Notes: a model not told the origin generated them from the sequence alone. Positions 1 to 20,888 are shown, counted from the first letter of the stretch. The stretch: DNA of 64,000 nt from Aporrectodea caliginosa (GCA_020284085.1 JACEVL010006441.1:1659501-1723500), one strand, 5' to 3'. Program-made: numbers and translations.

Positions 1-445
1 TAATCGTAAACTCTAGATTTCTAGAACGCTCACAAAAGCGAAGTCACGGGAACCAGCTTATTCACAGGCGCTTATTGGGAGACAAGAGAGGGAAAAATAT
101 ATAAATGGCCATGGCCATACACAATATATTATACATAGTATCGTGTACATACAAAAAGACAGTGGAGCTGTTCATACACTATATAGTACTTTATATAGTA
201 CCTGGTGATGATATGGTTTTCCAGTACATAGTAGGCCTACTGGTATATCTATGTCAGTATATCTAATATATGTCATCTTTGTTATCTGGTCATATATGTC
301 ATCTATGGCAGATAATTTATGGCATATAATTATCTTATCTATGTCATGTATGTCAGTGTCTGTACCTGATATAGAAACTATGATTGTAGACATGTATTGT
401 ATAAAGCATCTTAGCAAGCGTTGGTTTTCTTTTCATTTCGATCAG

Positions 446-9108
<8,663 letters not shown>

Positions 9109-9275
9109 AGCTGAAACTCTCACACGAAAGTCGTCCATGGTTGTGACAGAATTCCAGAAACCACAAAATTATGTGTTCCTCTTTTGAATTTTTTTATTTT
9201 TACGATGTGCCATATTCTGATTTTCTGTACTTCTAAATCTGTAAATGAATTGTGACAGTGTCGTCTGCAAATAGC

Positions 9276-9484
9276 AGCAAGCATTTGATATGGTTTGACA
9301 GTTTTATTGCCTCTGTCTGGGAATAGATTTATAGAATGGGTCAAGGAAGTTGTAGTTAAGAATTCGAGCAAGCATTTGATAAGGTTTGACAGAATTTATT
9401 GTCACTGTGCTTGAATAGATTTTTTGAAGGGGTCAACAAAATTGTATTTCAGAATTTGAGCAAGCATTTGACCAGATTCGACAG
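9276..9484 (+). repeat. 91-bp tandem repeat in presumed 3' UTR
   Basis: AGCAAGCATTTGA begins at 9276, 9367 and 9459, so there are about 2.3 copies at a 91-92 bp period. Each copy continues into GACAG and then a G-rich GGGTCAA segment. Weaker relatives with a period near 60 bp (CATTTGATAAAGTC, CGTTTGATAAAGTTG, TATTTGATACAGTT) lie at 10210-10410. Confidence 0.8.
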
Positions 9485-10822
9485 TCTTCCAATTTCTTTA
9501 TTTAAAAATTAGCTTTTATGAATGGAAATGATCTTATGTTGGAAATCTTAGACACCTTTCTATATCGGCAAGGGGTTATGTCGGTGAGATAAAGGCTGAT
9601 CTTGATATTTGAAGTTTGATGAAATGTTTTCATTATACTTTGTAGCTAGTATTGGACGATTGGAATTGTTAATTGTTGTATTTATATGAGGAAAATATTG
9701 CAAATTAAGTGCAGGTGTTTAGTATGCAATAGCACGATGAAGCTTGTTAATATCACTTGAAATCACCGCTAGATATTTTTAAGGTTTAGTGGCAGAAGTT
9801 GATGAGTCAACATTTTGTACAAACAAAAGAAAGTTTTAAGAGGGATAGATTTAAAGCAATTGTTCCTGCAGAAGACTGTTATTCATGTTAGGTTTTGAGG
9901 TGAAAGAACAAAATAAGAATTGTCATGTTCTAGCAGTTCCATTTCTATTCTGTTTCTCCTTCAAATCTCTTGCAATGCAATTCGTTGGAGGTTACCTGGA
10001 AGGATTCAATCACTTGGGTGAAATGCAGATTATGCCACTGGATGTTGACTTGTATGATGTCCTACTGCATCCAGGCTTTTGCTCATAGATTTTATGCGTG
10101 AGTTGGAGAATGTGTCCCAGCTGTATTTGAACTTTATGGCAGGTAACTTTTCAGTGATGCTTCTGAACCATATGGTAAGATCTGAGCCTGGTACAATACT
10201 CATGCTGTAGACATTTGATAAAGTCAAGACATTTTAAATTCCTATAACAATAGTAGTGCTTCAGGCGTTTGATAAAGTTGTGTAGAAATTATGAATTCCT
10301 GGTAGATGATTACTTGTGCGTCAGGTATTTGATACAGTTATCACACAACATTTCTAAATTAGCCTATGTGGTACAATACTAATGGACCATACATACATCT
10401 GACCAAGTTGTGCCAAAATGTGTTCAATGTAGAAACTTGCTTCATTTAGCTTGGTTTTCGCTTTTGCTTTAAGCATTTACAGTTTAATATGTTTTTTCAT
10501 GTGTTCTATCATTTGAGGAGATAATTTTTAATAACCAATGACATTTATCTTCTGAAAATATTTTTGAAAACTTAGATCTGTAAATTGTGAGTAAATGACA
10601 GCCAGCTAACAACATTTTGCCTGAGATGGCAAAAATGGTTTAGCTGACAAATATTTTGGTATTCACAACATTGAATGCGTGACACTGACACCGTTGCAAA
10701 GACTTGTGTACCAGAAATAATTATATATTTTATATTAGAAATAATATATTTTATATTAGAAATAATATTTTTATATTTGATGAAGTAATTATGACTTATT
10801 TTATCCACATGTGTAGTTTCTC

Positions 10823-10828
10823 AATAAA
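10823..10828 (+). promoter_or_regulatory. Candidate polyadenylation signal AATAAA
   Basis: Canonical hexamer 1.7 kb past the stop of terminal exon a. It could end the proximal isoform; there is no downstream element strong enough to confirm it. Confidence 0.3.
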
Positions 10829-11549
10829 CTGCTTAACTATAATGCTCACATTATGCCTTGTTAAATTTTATATTTGCTACTTAAAGAATAGTTACAAGAA
10901 GCTTATGAAATGAGACACATTTTTTGTTTTTAAACATAAAAATGTGACGCTTAATTTAGAATAGTTTTAGTTCCTGTTAAGCTTTGCTTAAATGTTGCGA
11001 GTTGACTTTTCAGGGACAGTCACTTCATACTGTTAATTGCTCAGTACAAATGAAATGGCAATGTTACTTAAGAAATATTTGGCCTTTGCAAATCATGGCC
11101 TCATGTCAAATCATGGATTTGCGGTTATTTGAGCTTTGTCAATCTGTAGAGATAATTTGATATGTTTAGAGAATCAGGACTTGAACATTTTAAAACTTCT
11201 TTTTCAGGATTTTTACTTTGAAAATGTGACCGAATGTTGTAGTAAAAAATCTGTTTTGTAAAACTTCCCGGCTTTTTTTATTAAACCTCAGTTGAGCTGG
11301 CTTGCTTTCTTTACAAAAATTGCGTTTGCACAAATTATCACAAATCAGCAAGCAATGACTACCATGTAATGTATGGTAGACCTATTATATTCTGATTAAT
11401 GTAATGTAAATAGTTTAAACAATTTCAGCGCCACACAATACCTGTTTGAATGATGATTAGTTGCTGATTCATATTTCTAGGTGACTGAGGACGTTACGAC
11501 TTACGAGTTTGTAATTGTTGATTATAATAATAATAGGAATGGCTTCGTA

Positions 11550-12000
11550 GGGGCCGTCCATAAATGACGTCACGCAATTTTGGCCGATTTTTACCCCCTC
11601 CCCCTCGGCCTAATCAGCAATTATGAAATTCTGAAAATGACGTTAATTTAGGACCCCCCTAAAACCAAATTTCCATGGCAAAGCAAAATGCTCCTTCATG
11701 GAACAAATAAACAGAAAGCATGAATATTTTAAAATCTGTTCGTGACCAAATATTGAAATAATTAGAAAATTATTAATAATGGTCAATCCTGTACATTAAA
11801 ATAATTAAAAAATAATGAAAATTTAATCCTCAAAATTACTGCTGTTATTAATAAAATTAAATTTTTGTTAATTGTTAAATTTAATAACATAGACCTGGTG
11901 TGACGTCACACTTCTCAGACCCCCACCCCCATGTCACACATCGTCACAAATTTCCGACCGTTTCCTTGTAGGTGCGTGACGTCATTTATGTACTTGTTCC
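11550..12000 (+). mobile_element. MITE with GGGGCCGTCCATAAATGACG-type ends
   Basis: The left end reads GGGGCCGTCCATAAATGACG. The right end, reversed, reads GGAACAAGTACATAAATGAC, so both ends share CATAAATGACGTCACGCA. A TA dinucleotide sits at each flank. The interior is AT-rich and noncoding. It lies in the interval between the two otoferlin anchor exons. Confidence 0.65.
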
Positions 12001-12034
12001 TACTACTGACGCCACAAATCTCTGCATGTAAAAC

Positions 12035-12125
12035 AACGGAGCAATAGGATGTAGGCCATTACAAAGGAGCAATAGGAGGTATACGCCGTAACAAAGGAGC
12101 AATAAGAGGTCACGCTAAACATGCC
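12035..12125 (+). repeat. About 30-bp direct repeat GGAGCAATAGGAGGTA
   Basis: Three near copies of GGAGCAATAGGAGGTA followed by a CCGTAAC-like block, with another copy at 13408-13435 on the far side of the next element. Confidence 0.7.
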
Positions 12126-12359
12126 GCAATATGATTAGTTCAGGAAGCCTTGGAAGTACAGAAGTGCGCATGTGTGAAATGGCGAGTCTAGTGCGGCCAC
12201 TGCTGCAGGTGTGTGCCCAGGTGGGTGGCTACAACAGCCGAGGATGCCGTGATCCGCCTTTGGACCCTGATGAATTGCAATGGGCCATATGGAATGGGTT
12301 TGTGTGGACTAAAGTTAAGTTACGAAGCAACCTGGTGCCAAAGGTTAATTAATTAACTA

Positions 12360-13337
12360 AGGTCACTGTGCCGAATAAGGCCCACCTAAGGAACTTTGCC
12401 AAAAAACGGCTACTGGTATGGAACTGTAATTATGGAAAATAGTCATATGATGAGTGTATGGAAGTAGTTACATAGTGGATTAATTATTTTAATGAAATAA
12501 AATTCCACATAGTAGGAAATAATTTTTTTGTAGAAGGCATCATGTGGGCCTTATTACCGAGCACCGCATGTAATAAGGCCCAACTTAAAAAGTGTCTTTT
12601 GTCGTCGTTTAAATGTCCGCTTTACAGTGTCAAACATGAAATTGACACTGTTTCTTATGAGATGGAAAGCTATTGATTGATTATAGCCGTCCAGAATAAA
12701 ATAAATGTGATGAAAATGTGTAGTCATTAATTCAGGCTTTTTTTTAAATTATTATTTTATTATTTTATTATTCGTCACAATATGGGCAAACGAATGTTTC
12801 TGCTTCTACTACTGAATCTAAACCAATACATTCATCATGTAACCACTGTCCGCACTGTCCATATTTCGTCATGCTCAACTGTGCATACTGTCTGCACACA
12901 AAGCATAGGGCCTTATTACCTACAGAAAGGTGGGCCTTGTTACCCTCACCAGCACGCCATGAACACTTCGACCAATATCCGGGTAACTAAAGTGCATAAT
13001 TAAGTTTTCAGTCTACACAGTCTTACCAATATCCGCTGTTTATATATATTATCATAGCAACAATGCATGCAATACGCAGACTGAGGATTAATTACGATAT
13101 TAACACAACCGAAAATAAGAAAATTGCAAAATAAATTATCGCAAAAATCTTGCCATAATTATTTTTAATTCAAAGATCTTGCCGAAAAGAAAACCCGTGA
13201 GCAACTACAGTAATCCACAGATGAAGGCCCGTCAACAATATAACATTGTGGCGACATAGGACGAATAGATTCGGAGATATTTGAATTTTAAGTGGTAGGC
13301 CGTATTGCCAAAGGGGCCTTATTCGGCACAGTGACCT
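12360..13337 (+). mobile_element. DNA transposon (nonautonomous) with TA target duplication
   Basis: The ends are inverted copies of AGGTCACTGTGCCGAATAAG (match continues through GCCC, about 24 bp), flanked by TA on both sides, as in Tc1/mariner-like insertions. The motif GGGCCTTATTAC and its reverse recur inside near 12548, 12572, 12907 and 12932. No transposase frame survives. Confidence 0.75.
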
Positions 13338-13439
13338 TAAGCCAAAGTCTAGCAATAGATGGTTTCGTAGACTAAAACACCCAGTGTTTAATCTAGGACG
13401 TCTCGGGGGGGAGCAATAGGAGGTAGGCCGTAACAAAAT

Positions 13440-13980
13440 GACCTGCCATCCCGAACCCTTTGTTCGCCATTGTCCGCATTTTTGCAATACCCTCCCCATC
13501 TTCTTTGCGGGCATCCGGACTCTGGGGGTAAACTATAATGCCGAGATTATTCACCCTGTTGATCTTGCACGGCTAACTGTGCTACGGGGTGGGGCAGTGT
13601 TTTAAAAGTTCTGAAAAGTCTTGGAAAACTCTTTCAACCCCCTCGAAAATTCCTGGAAAACTCTTTTTCTACCCCCCCTCGAGAAAGCTAAGCCAGTTGT
13701 GTCAACTTTACAAATATGTGGGGTTAGGAACCCTTGACCCCCCCCCCCCCTGTTGCTATGTCATCAATTAAAAAGAATATATACTAAGGGATCGTCCTTA
13801 TATCGCCAAAATTACCTGCCCTGGTACCCTAAAAACACCATTTGTTCGCCATTGTCTGCAGTTTTGCAATACCCTCCCCATCTCCTTTGCGGGCGTCCGC
13901 ACTCCAAGGGTATGATAAGCCTAGGTTAGGCACTCTGTTGATCTCGCAAGGCTAGTTTGTGCTACGTGGTTGGGGTAGGC
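13440..13980 (+). repeat. Two direct copies of a segment of about 165 bp
   Basis: TTTGTTCGCCATTGTC, GCAATACCCTCCCCATCT, TTTGCGGGC and CTGTTGATCT appear in the same order at 13455-13590 and 13835-13975, an offset of about 375 bp. The spacer holds a GGAAAACTCTTT repeat and a C-rich run at 13739-13750. Confidence 0.75.
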
Positions 13981-15284
13981 CTATTTTGATACTGCACTGT
14001 CCAGCAAATGGACTATATAATTTAGTCAAACATAGTAGAGACTTGTCTGACTCACTCCCGAGTGACTTATTATTTCAGAGATTTAAATCTCGGACTAACA
14101 GGGTCCTTGCACGTAGGCCTAAATGGTGAGCTCCCATTCAAATGGCGGTGGTGACGGATCTCATCCGATCAATTCATTGACAAATTAAAAGGGTCGAGGC
14201 AATAGGCCTATGCGGTCGCTGTAATAGAAAAACGTGTGCATTTAAATTCACATTTATTTAACTGACGTCGGTCTTTAAGGCACAGTACCAAAACTAAATA
14301 TGGACGTCCGCCCTGCAGTGCAATACCTCTGTACTGACACTTTGTCGGCACATTATAGTTACCATCGATCCCCTTCCTTTCCTCTTCGCAGACCTTCTGT
14401 AGGCCCTTATAGATGACCTATTGACCTAACCCATAACAGAGAGAAAGTAGTTCGATATCTCAACTCAACTGTTTGTTAGAGGTCAAATTCCGCGGCATTG
14501 TGGTGTGTTCCGCAATGCGCTGGGACCATATTCCAACGACTGCGAGTTTGAGCCTGTCGAGTTGGCTCTGTTGACAAGTTGTTCGCGCGCCCTTGTATTG
14601 CCACTTAGATTCGGACTTAGGTGAACAGACGGAATTAATTTATATGGCGGTCAATCGTTTCCTTCACTTGGAGTGATGTTTGTTCTCAACGTTTCCTTCA
14701 ATTTACCCAAAATGTCGCTTTTTTCACACGTTTTGCAAACCGGACTTTAAGGTGAGTGTTTTCTTTGTTTTATTATGACGCTAAACTATCTGCTTCAGGC
14801 CCTAAACTATAAAGAAACTGTTAGGCCTGCTTGGCTTTTACTGTTTTGAAGTTCGCGATTACAAAATTGCAGTTAGGCGTACTCGCTTTTGTTTGCTTGT
14901 CCGATGCATATTCATGAAGGCTACTGCTTATCAATTGCGGATTCAGATTTGGGCGCTTTAAGTCCCTACACTTCCTAACGAAGCATTTGCACATAGGGTT
15001 GTAGGCTATATAACCCAATAAAATGAATCTATATAATCTATAGGCCTCTTATATGAAAAGGTCTTAAATATAGGCTATATAGTGTTTGTCAAAGTAAGGA
15101 CCTATTAAACGCAGGACTCGTTAATTAGCTGGTGTTTTTTGCGCCTAGCTATACAGGAAGCCTATGCTGCATGCTTTATAGAAAGAGTTTACGATTAGGG
15201 CCTAGGGCATTAGCTATAGTGCTTCAGCCTCATGATACTGTACTAAGTAGACGGTATAGCTTCTAATACTTCGTAGATGAATAA
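13981..15284 (+). other. No gene recognised
   Basis: Mixed sequence between the two otoferlin anchor exons. It contains a strong donor-like AAG|GTGAGTG at 14750-14757 after an ATG-led short frame that stops at once (TAA), so an untranslated exon of an unannotated transcript is possible but unproved. Confidence 0.4.
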
Positions 15285-15605
15285 ATAAGTAAACGAGATA
15301 ACCAAGTAAACAGATAAACAAATATAGATATTTAAACAAATGAATAGCTAAATAAATGAATAGCTAAATAGATGAATAGCTAAATAGATGAATAGCTAAA
15401 TCAATGCATGGCTAAATAAATGAATAGCTAAGTACATCAAATCCTAAGTAAATGAATAGCTAAGCAAATGAGTAACTAATTGAATAGCTAAATGAATTAA
15501 TGAATAGATTAAATAAATAAATAGCTAAAATAATTTAACAGCTAAGTCAATGAATAGTTAAATGACTGGTTAAGTAAATGAAATGTTAAATAAATATAAA
15601 AAATG
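15285..15605 (+). repeat. AATAGCTAAATAAATG minisatellite before terminal exon b
   Basis: About twenty degenerate units of 14-18 bp built on GAATAGCTAAATAGAT. The array ends about 50 bp before the acceptor of the distal anchor exon. Confidence 0.85.
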
Positions 15606-15655
15606 AATAAATCAAGCAAACGAATGAATGAAACTTTTTCTGTGGACTATTATAG

Positions 15656-15836
15656 GCGACCGGACTCTTCGTTTCTGTGGATTCTGAATCCGATGAAGGC
15701 TTTCAAGTACGTCATCTGGAAGAACTACAAATGGCTTCTCTTCAAACTTCTCCTCCTCGCCGCCCTCGCTGCCTTCATTGTCCTCTTCTTCTACTCATTT
15801 CCAACCTACATGGCACAGTCACTCTTCAACATCTAG
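15656..15836 (+). CDS. otof: otoferlin terminal exon b (distal alternative membrane anchor)
   Basis: Encodes RPDSSFLWILNPMKAFKYVI, WKNYKW, a Leu/Ala/Phe-rich span (LLFKLLLLAALAAFIVLFFY) and the tail SFPTYMAQSLFNI, then TAG. It is 181 nt and phase +2, like terminal exon a. The two share 28 of 59 residues: 19 of the first 26, but few within the membrane span. The acceptor is ATTATAG. AATAAA lies at 15975-15980. Intact frame, conserved motif and splice phase argue for a functional alternative last exon, not a pseudogene. Confidence 0.88.
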
Positions 15837-15974
15837 TTACGAAGAACTGACTGCATTTTTATACTCTCTATCGATTATGGTTATACTCAACGAAGTTCGA
15901 CCTGCATATTTCACAGTCTGATAATCTGATTAATTTCGAATTCTGAATCGAGCAATGATTTGTAAAGATAGTTA

Positions 15975-15980
15975 AATAAA
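15975..15980 (+). promoter_or_regulatory. Candidate polyadenylation signal of the distal otoferlin isoform
   Basis: AATAAA 139 bp after the stop of terminal exon b, a normal 3' UTR distance. Confidence 0.45.
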
Positions 15981-16177
15981 TTATGCCGACAAATCCTGAG
16001 GCTTAGGACAAGAAGTAATAGCGCCACTCCTATGTTCTATTATCGTCTAATTATAATTAGGTCTATTGTTGTTGCTGCTGTTTTGCTGTACTAAAATTAT
16101 TGTTCTAATGTTTATTATGACTGAATTTTTAATGTATCATCAGTAAGTCATTTGTACCTTGTCTAGTTAAGGATCCT

Positions 16178-16290
16178 GAGTGGCCGAGTGGGTTGGTAGC
16201 CTGCTCGTCACGCCGGCGGCCCGGGTTCGCTTCCCGGTCGGGTCGGATTATCAGAGATTATAATTTCTCGGATCTTTACTGCGGGTGGCT
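16178..16290 (+). repeat. tRNA-like SINE head
   Basis: CTGAGTGGCCGAGTGGGTT resembles box A and GGGTTCGCTTCCC box B, but no acceptor stem closes. Likely the head of a SINE. Confidence 0.55.
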
Positions 16291-16339
16291 CGGTCGCATT
16301 ATAAACGTGGAGTACAATATTATTATGTCAATACAACTG

Positions 16340-16560
16340 GGGCGCGGTAGTGTAGGGGTATGTTCGGTAGCTGGAGGGTTGCGGGTTCGGATCCACCTCA
16401 AAGTCGCCGCGTAGGGACCCTGGGCAAGTCCTTCACTCGCAATTGCTCATGCGCTTCGGCGTGAAACTCCGATTCAGCGTTCGCGCAGTAGCGCCTCTGA
16501 ATGGGAAATCTGGTTGGGGCGCTATAACAAGTGTTCAAATACAATACAATACAATACAAT
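16340..16560 (+). repeat. SINE with tRNA-like head and ACAAT tail
   Basis: Starts GGGGCGCGGTAGTGTAGGGG with box B GCGGGTTCGGATCC, continues through GGGCAAGTCC-TCACTCGCAA and ends with GGGGCGCTATAA and four ACAAT repeats. The GGCGCTATA end is shared with LINE tails elsewhere in the window. A second repeat fragment (GGTGAGAGAAAGAGG ... GTCCATTCCATAG) follows at 16565-16700. Confidence 0.65.
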
Positions 16561-16775
16561 AGTATAAGCCTTTCAGAAGCGCTGTGCGAGGTACCTCGGA
16601 AGAAAAGGAATGTTTTAAGGTGAGAGAAAGAGGTAGAGACGCCACCAGAGAGGATGGTAGAGTGTAGAGAAGGGGAAGTCCATTCCATAGAGAGGGACCT
16701 ATATCATCAGGCTATAACCGCTATATGCACACAAAGGATCTGGATTGAGCCATTTGTGGTCCTAATGTGTTGTTG

Positions 16776-16945
<170 letters not shown>

Positions 16946-17145
16946 TGCCCAGATACAATACAATATTATTATTATTGAGCAATTGCTTTATGTGGTGCGT
17001 GAAAATAGTGAACATCTGGTTAGCATCGAATGTTCTTGGCAGAGACTCGCTTTTGTTTACTGGATGCACCCAGATTGGCAACAACAATGGAATTAAAATT
17101 GACCTAGTATGTCTTCATGTTTGTTAGCCTGTCTCTTGGTCTTTC

Positions 17146-17415
17146 CGTCTGTCTGTCTGTCTGTCTGTTTGCTGTCTCCCTCTGCCTGCCTGTCTTTCTG
17201 CATGTATGTGTGCACGTCGCAACCGACCAACCAACCTGTCTCCCTGCCTGCCTGCCTGCCTGCCTGCCTGTCTATCTGTCTGTCTGCCTGCCTGTCTATC
17301 TGTCTGTCTGTCTGCCTGCCTGCCTGCCTGACTGCCTGCCTGCCTGTCTATCTGCCTGCCTGCCTGCCTGCCTGCCTGCCGGTCTATCTGCCGGTCTATC
17401 TGTCTGTCTGTCTGT

Positions 17416-17470
<55 letters not shown>

Positions 17471-17524
17471 CTTGCATGCCTGCCTGTCTGCCTGCCTGCC
17501 TGCCTGCCTGTCTGTCTGCCTGCC
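17146..17524 (+). repeat. CTGC/CTGT tetranucleotide array
   Basis: Alternating blocks of TGCC and TGTC units with occasional TCTA. It yields spurious Cys/Leu/Pro-rich frames. Confidence 0.97.
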
Positions 17525-17965
17525 TCGCATTCTTGGCAGTCGTGGTTGCCTGATTAATGAGCGATGTCTGTATCACGTGCCAAAGTCTCTTTAAACTTTA
17601 ATATCCCGAAATGGACGGACAGAGGTCGCTAGGGGATTAAACGACCAGTTGTTTCCCTTTGCCCTACAACGTACTGTTACATATAGCTTAGCACTTATTT
17701 AACGCTTCTATTAGAAACGGTTGTGTATGCTTATAGTAAGTTATTCCCTGCTATTGGAATATTAGGCCTACATAATGTACAGTAAGCTTAATGAAAATCT
17801 TCGAAATTACTCAGCGCTACACAAAAGCCGTGTCAGCGAGATCACATTACACACTGGCGCTATATCAATTCAAGTCAATTTATGCAGTGGCAAAAACAAT
17901 AGGCCTACTTGTGCGTGTGCCGCCATCAATTCTCTGTAACATGTTACATGTGGCCTAGTTCCAGC

Positions 17966-18239
17966 CAGTGGCGTAACGAGGGGGCAGGGGGCGGCCGCCC
18001 CGGGCGCCAGAGGGGGGCGCAAAATTAGGTCTGAAAATGTGTTTTTGTTAAAGAAATCAGGTAAAATAGAAAAATAGTAAAAAAAGTAACTTTTTGTACG
18101 TGAGTCTGGGGGGCGCGCGGGCAAGGGGGGGGCGCAAAATGATATTTGACAAGTTTCTTGTTGAAAAACAGTGAAAAAGCAAAAAAAAAATTCAGGAAAT
18201 TCTTGCCCCCGGGCGCACGAACCCCTAGTTACGCCACTG
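17966..18239 (+). mobile_element. hAT-type MITE, family CAGTGGCGTAAC
   Basis: The ends are CAGTGGCGTAAC and GTTACGCCACTG, with a perfect 8-bp target duplication GTTCCAGC at 17958-17965 and 18240-18247. The interior has GGGGGGCGCAAAA blocks. Same family as 43902-44085. Confidence 0.93.
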
Positions 18240-18249
18240 GTTCCAGCAG

Positions 18250-19150
18250 GATATCGTCGCCTGAGAATTATCTTGTCATATCTCCACTTTTTTTCGAAAA
18301 GCAGTTTAGAGTTGATTTGTAGCAGAATTTTTTGGATCTTTCTTCAGTTTCAATGGCTAAGAGATACGGCAAGTCGTTTTAAAGATATTCAACAAAATAT
18401 ACTGTCGTATGTCCTGTTTTCAGAACCATTATATCGGATCTCCACACAGCATTCGTTGTGTAGCAGTGTATGTTGTTGTATGTCCAGAGAAAGCTCGTCG
18501 TTGATTGGATGAGCAGGAGATACAACGGTATAAACCTGTGCGCATTCCGGGATTAAAGTGTCGCATATCCAGACAATTAAAAGTGTTTCTTTTAAAAATC
18601 CGGACTATATCCATGAATATTTTAACAAAAACACTCTCTAATAATTAATCGTTGCTTGATTTAATCATTTCATGTCTTTGTTTTTCGTAGGATGATTCGT
18701 AATATTTGTAAATCCATTTTATACAAAATTTTTACAAATTTCTGAAAAACAGCTCTAATCGTTAATTTTTTTAAATACCAGGTCTTTATGCAATGTTTAG
18801 GCCCTATGTTTTAATATAACGTCTGTGTGTGAACTGTAATTTGATAATGCCCTCCTTATTGCATTGAATTTCTTATTTTTCCGCAAAATGTGGCCCAAAC
18901 TTCAACCTCGATTATCTCGGAATTTTGGAAAATGGAGATACGCGAGGATAATTCTCAGGCGACGATATATATAGCGCTACCACTAGTAATGTAAAGGTAG
19001 AGATGTTCTATAGTGACCGTATGATCTCGACCCTGCTAATGTCTCAAAGAAATGATCGTGTGAGATCCTTTATTTAACCCGCTGCTTTTTTAAGGTCCCG
19101 TCGTAAAGTATGATATCATTTAATTCACCTGTTTAGCGGTACGCATTGTA
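18250..19150 (+). other. No gene recognised
   Basis: AT-rich; no coding potential seen. 19008-19085 (TAGTGACCGTATGATCTCGA ... GTGTGAGATCCTTT) is a diverged piece of the repeat that dominates 28.9-31.9 kb. Confidence 0.5.
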
Positions 19151-19157
19151 AGGATAA

Positions 19158-19432
19158 GAGCAGTCCCTTAAGCTAGCTTTAAGTATGAAGCGGTAGCGAC
19201 TTACGTTTTCTTGTCCTCGGCATTTTATGAGGCGAAGTGGCCAGCCCTCTCCTTCGCAGTCTGATCTTCCCACTGACAGTTTACGGTCGGGATACTCATT
19301 ACAGCTGAGTTGGATAGGGGCGTGGGTGGAGCAGAACTCTTGAAACAAATTTTCTGTCCTGACGGGGATTTGAACCTCTGACCTCTCGGTTGACAGTCCA
19401 GCAGGCTAACCACTACACTATCGCGCACCTCT
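19158..19432 (-). repeat. tRNA-Asp-like SINE
   Basis: Read on the minus strand the head is GCGATAGTGTAGTGGTTAGC with GTC at the anticodon position and box B GAGGTTCAAATCC. The body contains AACTCAGCTGTAATGAGTA. The family recurs at 32671 (+), 59541 (-), 63712 (-), and as headless pieces at 40915, 50068 and 56185 (+). Confidence 0.85.
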
Positions 19433-19509
19433 GTAGAAGGGGTTACGATTAATGGTTTCAGTGGAGACCTGTGACCAGGAGCGAATTAACTGTGGTTGGG
19501 AAAGTGTTT

Positions 19510-19634
19510 GCTGGTTATTTGCTGTTTGACGACGTGTACACCATGTCATTACAAGGATAATTAACGTCACCCTCCTCTTTTCTCCAGGTTTGGGACTGGT
19601 ACCACTGGAGTTACGGTAGTGGTGGAGTTAATGG
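19510..19634 (+). repeat. CGCCCTCCTC SINE body, headless copy
   Basis: Contains GTCACCCTCCTCTTTTCTCC and GGTAGTGGTGGAGTTAATGG in family order. Confidence 0.75.
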
Positions 19635-19804
19635 AAAGTGTCTTCAATGGGAGTTAGTATGACTGTATGACACACGGTTGGGAAAGACTTCAGGCTGGGG
19701 CGAAATGTACCGAAATGCTATCGAAATTACCTCTACTCACATGATCACACCTGTATGCATAATGTAATGTGGCGTAATGTAAGTTAATGTGATATAGTAT
19801 AATG

Positions 19805-20147
19805 CAGTGTTTCTTAACCAGTGTTCGACCGAACCCCTGGGGTTCGGTGAGCCAGTGCCAGGGGTTCGGCAGAGGTCCTCTGAAATATATACATATTCAG
19901 GGTCAGTGAGTGTGAGTGAAAAATCATTTGCTATTTTATTTTTATTTTTCGACTTTTATTTAATAAAATAGTTAACTGTTAGTAGTTCATGTATTGAATG
20001 TATTAATATTGTATAACATTTTGGTACAATTTTTATTTCCTTTGGTTCCCATTAGTTAAAAAATTATTGTTCAAACTTGAGGGGTTCGGTGAGTGGTCAT
20101 GGATTTCTCTTGGGGTTCGGCTCCCTTGAAAAGGTTAAGAACCACTG
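19805..20147 (+). mobile_element. hAT-type MITE, family CAGTGKTTCTTAACC
   Basis: The left end CAGTGTTTCTTAACC and right end GGTTAAGAACCACTG are inverted copies, with a perfect 8-bp duplication GTATAATG at 19797-19804 and 20148-20155. GGGGTTCGG motifs repeat inside both arms. Confidence 0.93.
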
Positions 20148-20155
20148 GTATAATG

Positions 20156-20880
20156 TGAACAATGATCGCATGCGCAGCATCGTGTGTACGTCGATATTAG
20201 CGTACCATCACTGGCCCAATAAAAGTTAATGATCGCTCGCTGGCCTGTGAAAATTTCATTTCAACCGACATCGCTAGAAGGTTGTTCTTCCTGGATCCCG
20301 TGGTGTTTGGTATCTATATTAAATATCGATCCGGGTTGTTTACATCCGTTGCCCCCTTAATTAGAACTCAAATCGATCTGGGGCCAAAAACCGCATCTGG
20401 TTCATTGCCCGCTTGCTCATCGGCGGTCTTTGCCTACCCATCAAACCATCTGTAGCTATAGCGCTCTCTTCACTGTATTGCATCGAGCTTGGTTCCGTTG
20501 TATAAGTCGCGCATTATATACGTTAATGGATACTTAATACGCATCAATAAGGCGTTCCAATGGTAGCATGTAAATAATGACTCGTATTTGCTGAAGAAAA
20601 TTAGCGCGATAAAAAATACAGTATGGCCAAATAAACGTACGCCTGATCAATGAGGAGTTTATTTTGCGAAGTCAACCGACGCTAAAGCTCAGACCGGAAG
20701 TCATTGAAGTCGTCTGCGGTGTTCTTCAAAGTACCGCGCCAAAGTAACCTACTTAAGTGACAGTAAGAGTAAGCATAACTTTCAGTACTTAATTAAGTGA
20801 AAGTAGTCGTAAATTTTTTTACTTCAGTAGAAGTAAGAAAATGTTCCTCCAAATAATACCAGGGCCAACTTTAAACTAAA
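20156..20880 (+). other. No gene recognised
   Basis: Mixed-composition sequence. 20745-20850 has reiterated AAGTNAAAGTAG-like motifs seen in degraded DNA elements. No supported exon. Confidence 0.4.
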
Positions 20881-20888
20881 ATTAAAAG

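Larger units (their letters stand above)
9109..10830 (+). other. Probable long 3' UTR of the proximal otoferlin isoform
   Basis: AT-rich sequence without exons after the stop at 9106-9108. A canonical AATAAA lies at 10823-10828 and another at 11706-11711. Repeated GCAAGCATTTGAT and CATTTGATAAAGT motifs run through it. UTR status is inferred from position and the polyadenylation hexamers. Confidence 0.45.

Noticed and set aside
12131..12352. 73-residue ORF MISSGSLGSTEVRMCEMASL
   Set aside because: No recognisable domain, no splice context, and it ends at the edge of a transposon insertion.
14700..14757. First coding exon upstream of a strong donor
   Set aside because: The ATG-led frame stops after 12 codons, before the donor; at most a noncoding exon.
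16193..16414. tRNA gene at 16190-16260
   Set aside because: Box-like motifs only; arms do not close and SINE-like sequence follows.
17109..17594. Cys/Leu/Pro ORFs
   Set aside because: CTGC/CTGT tetranucleotide array; open in several frames on both strands.
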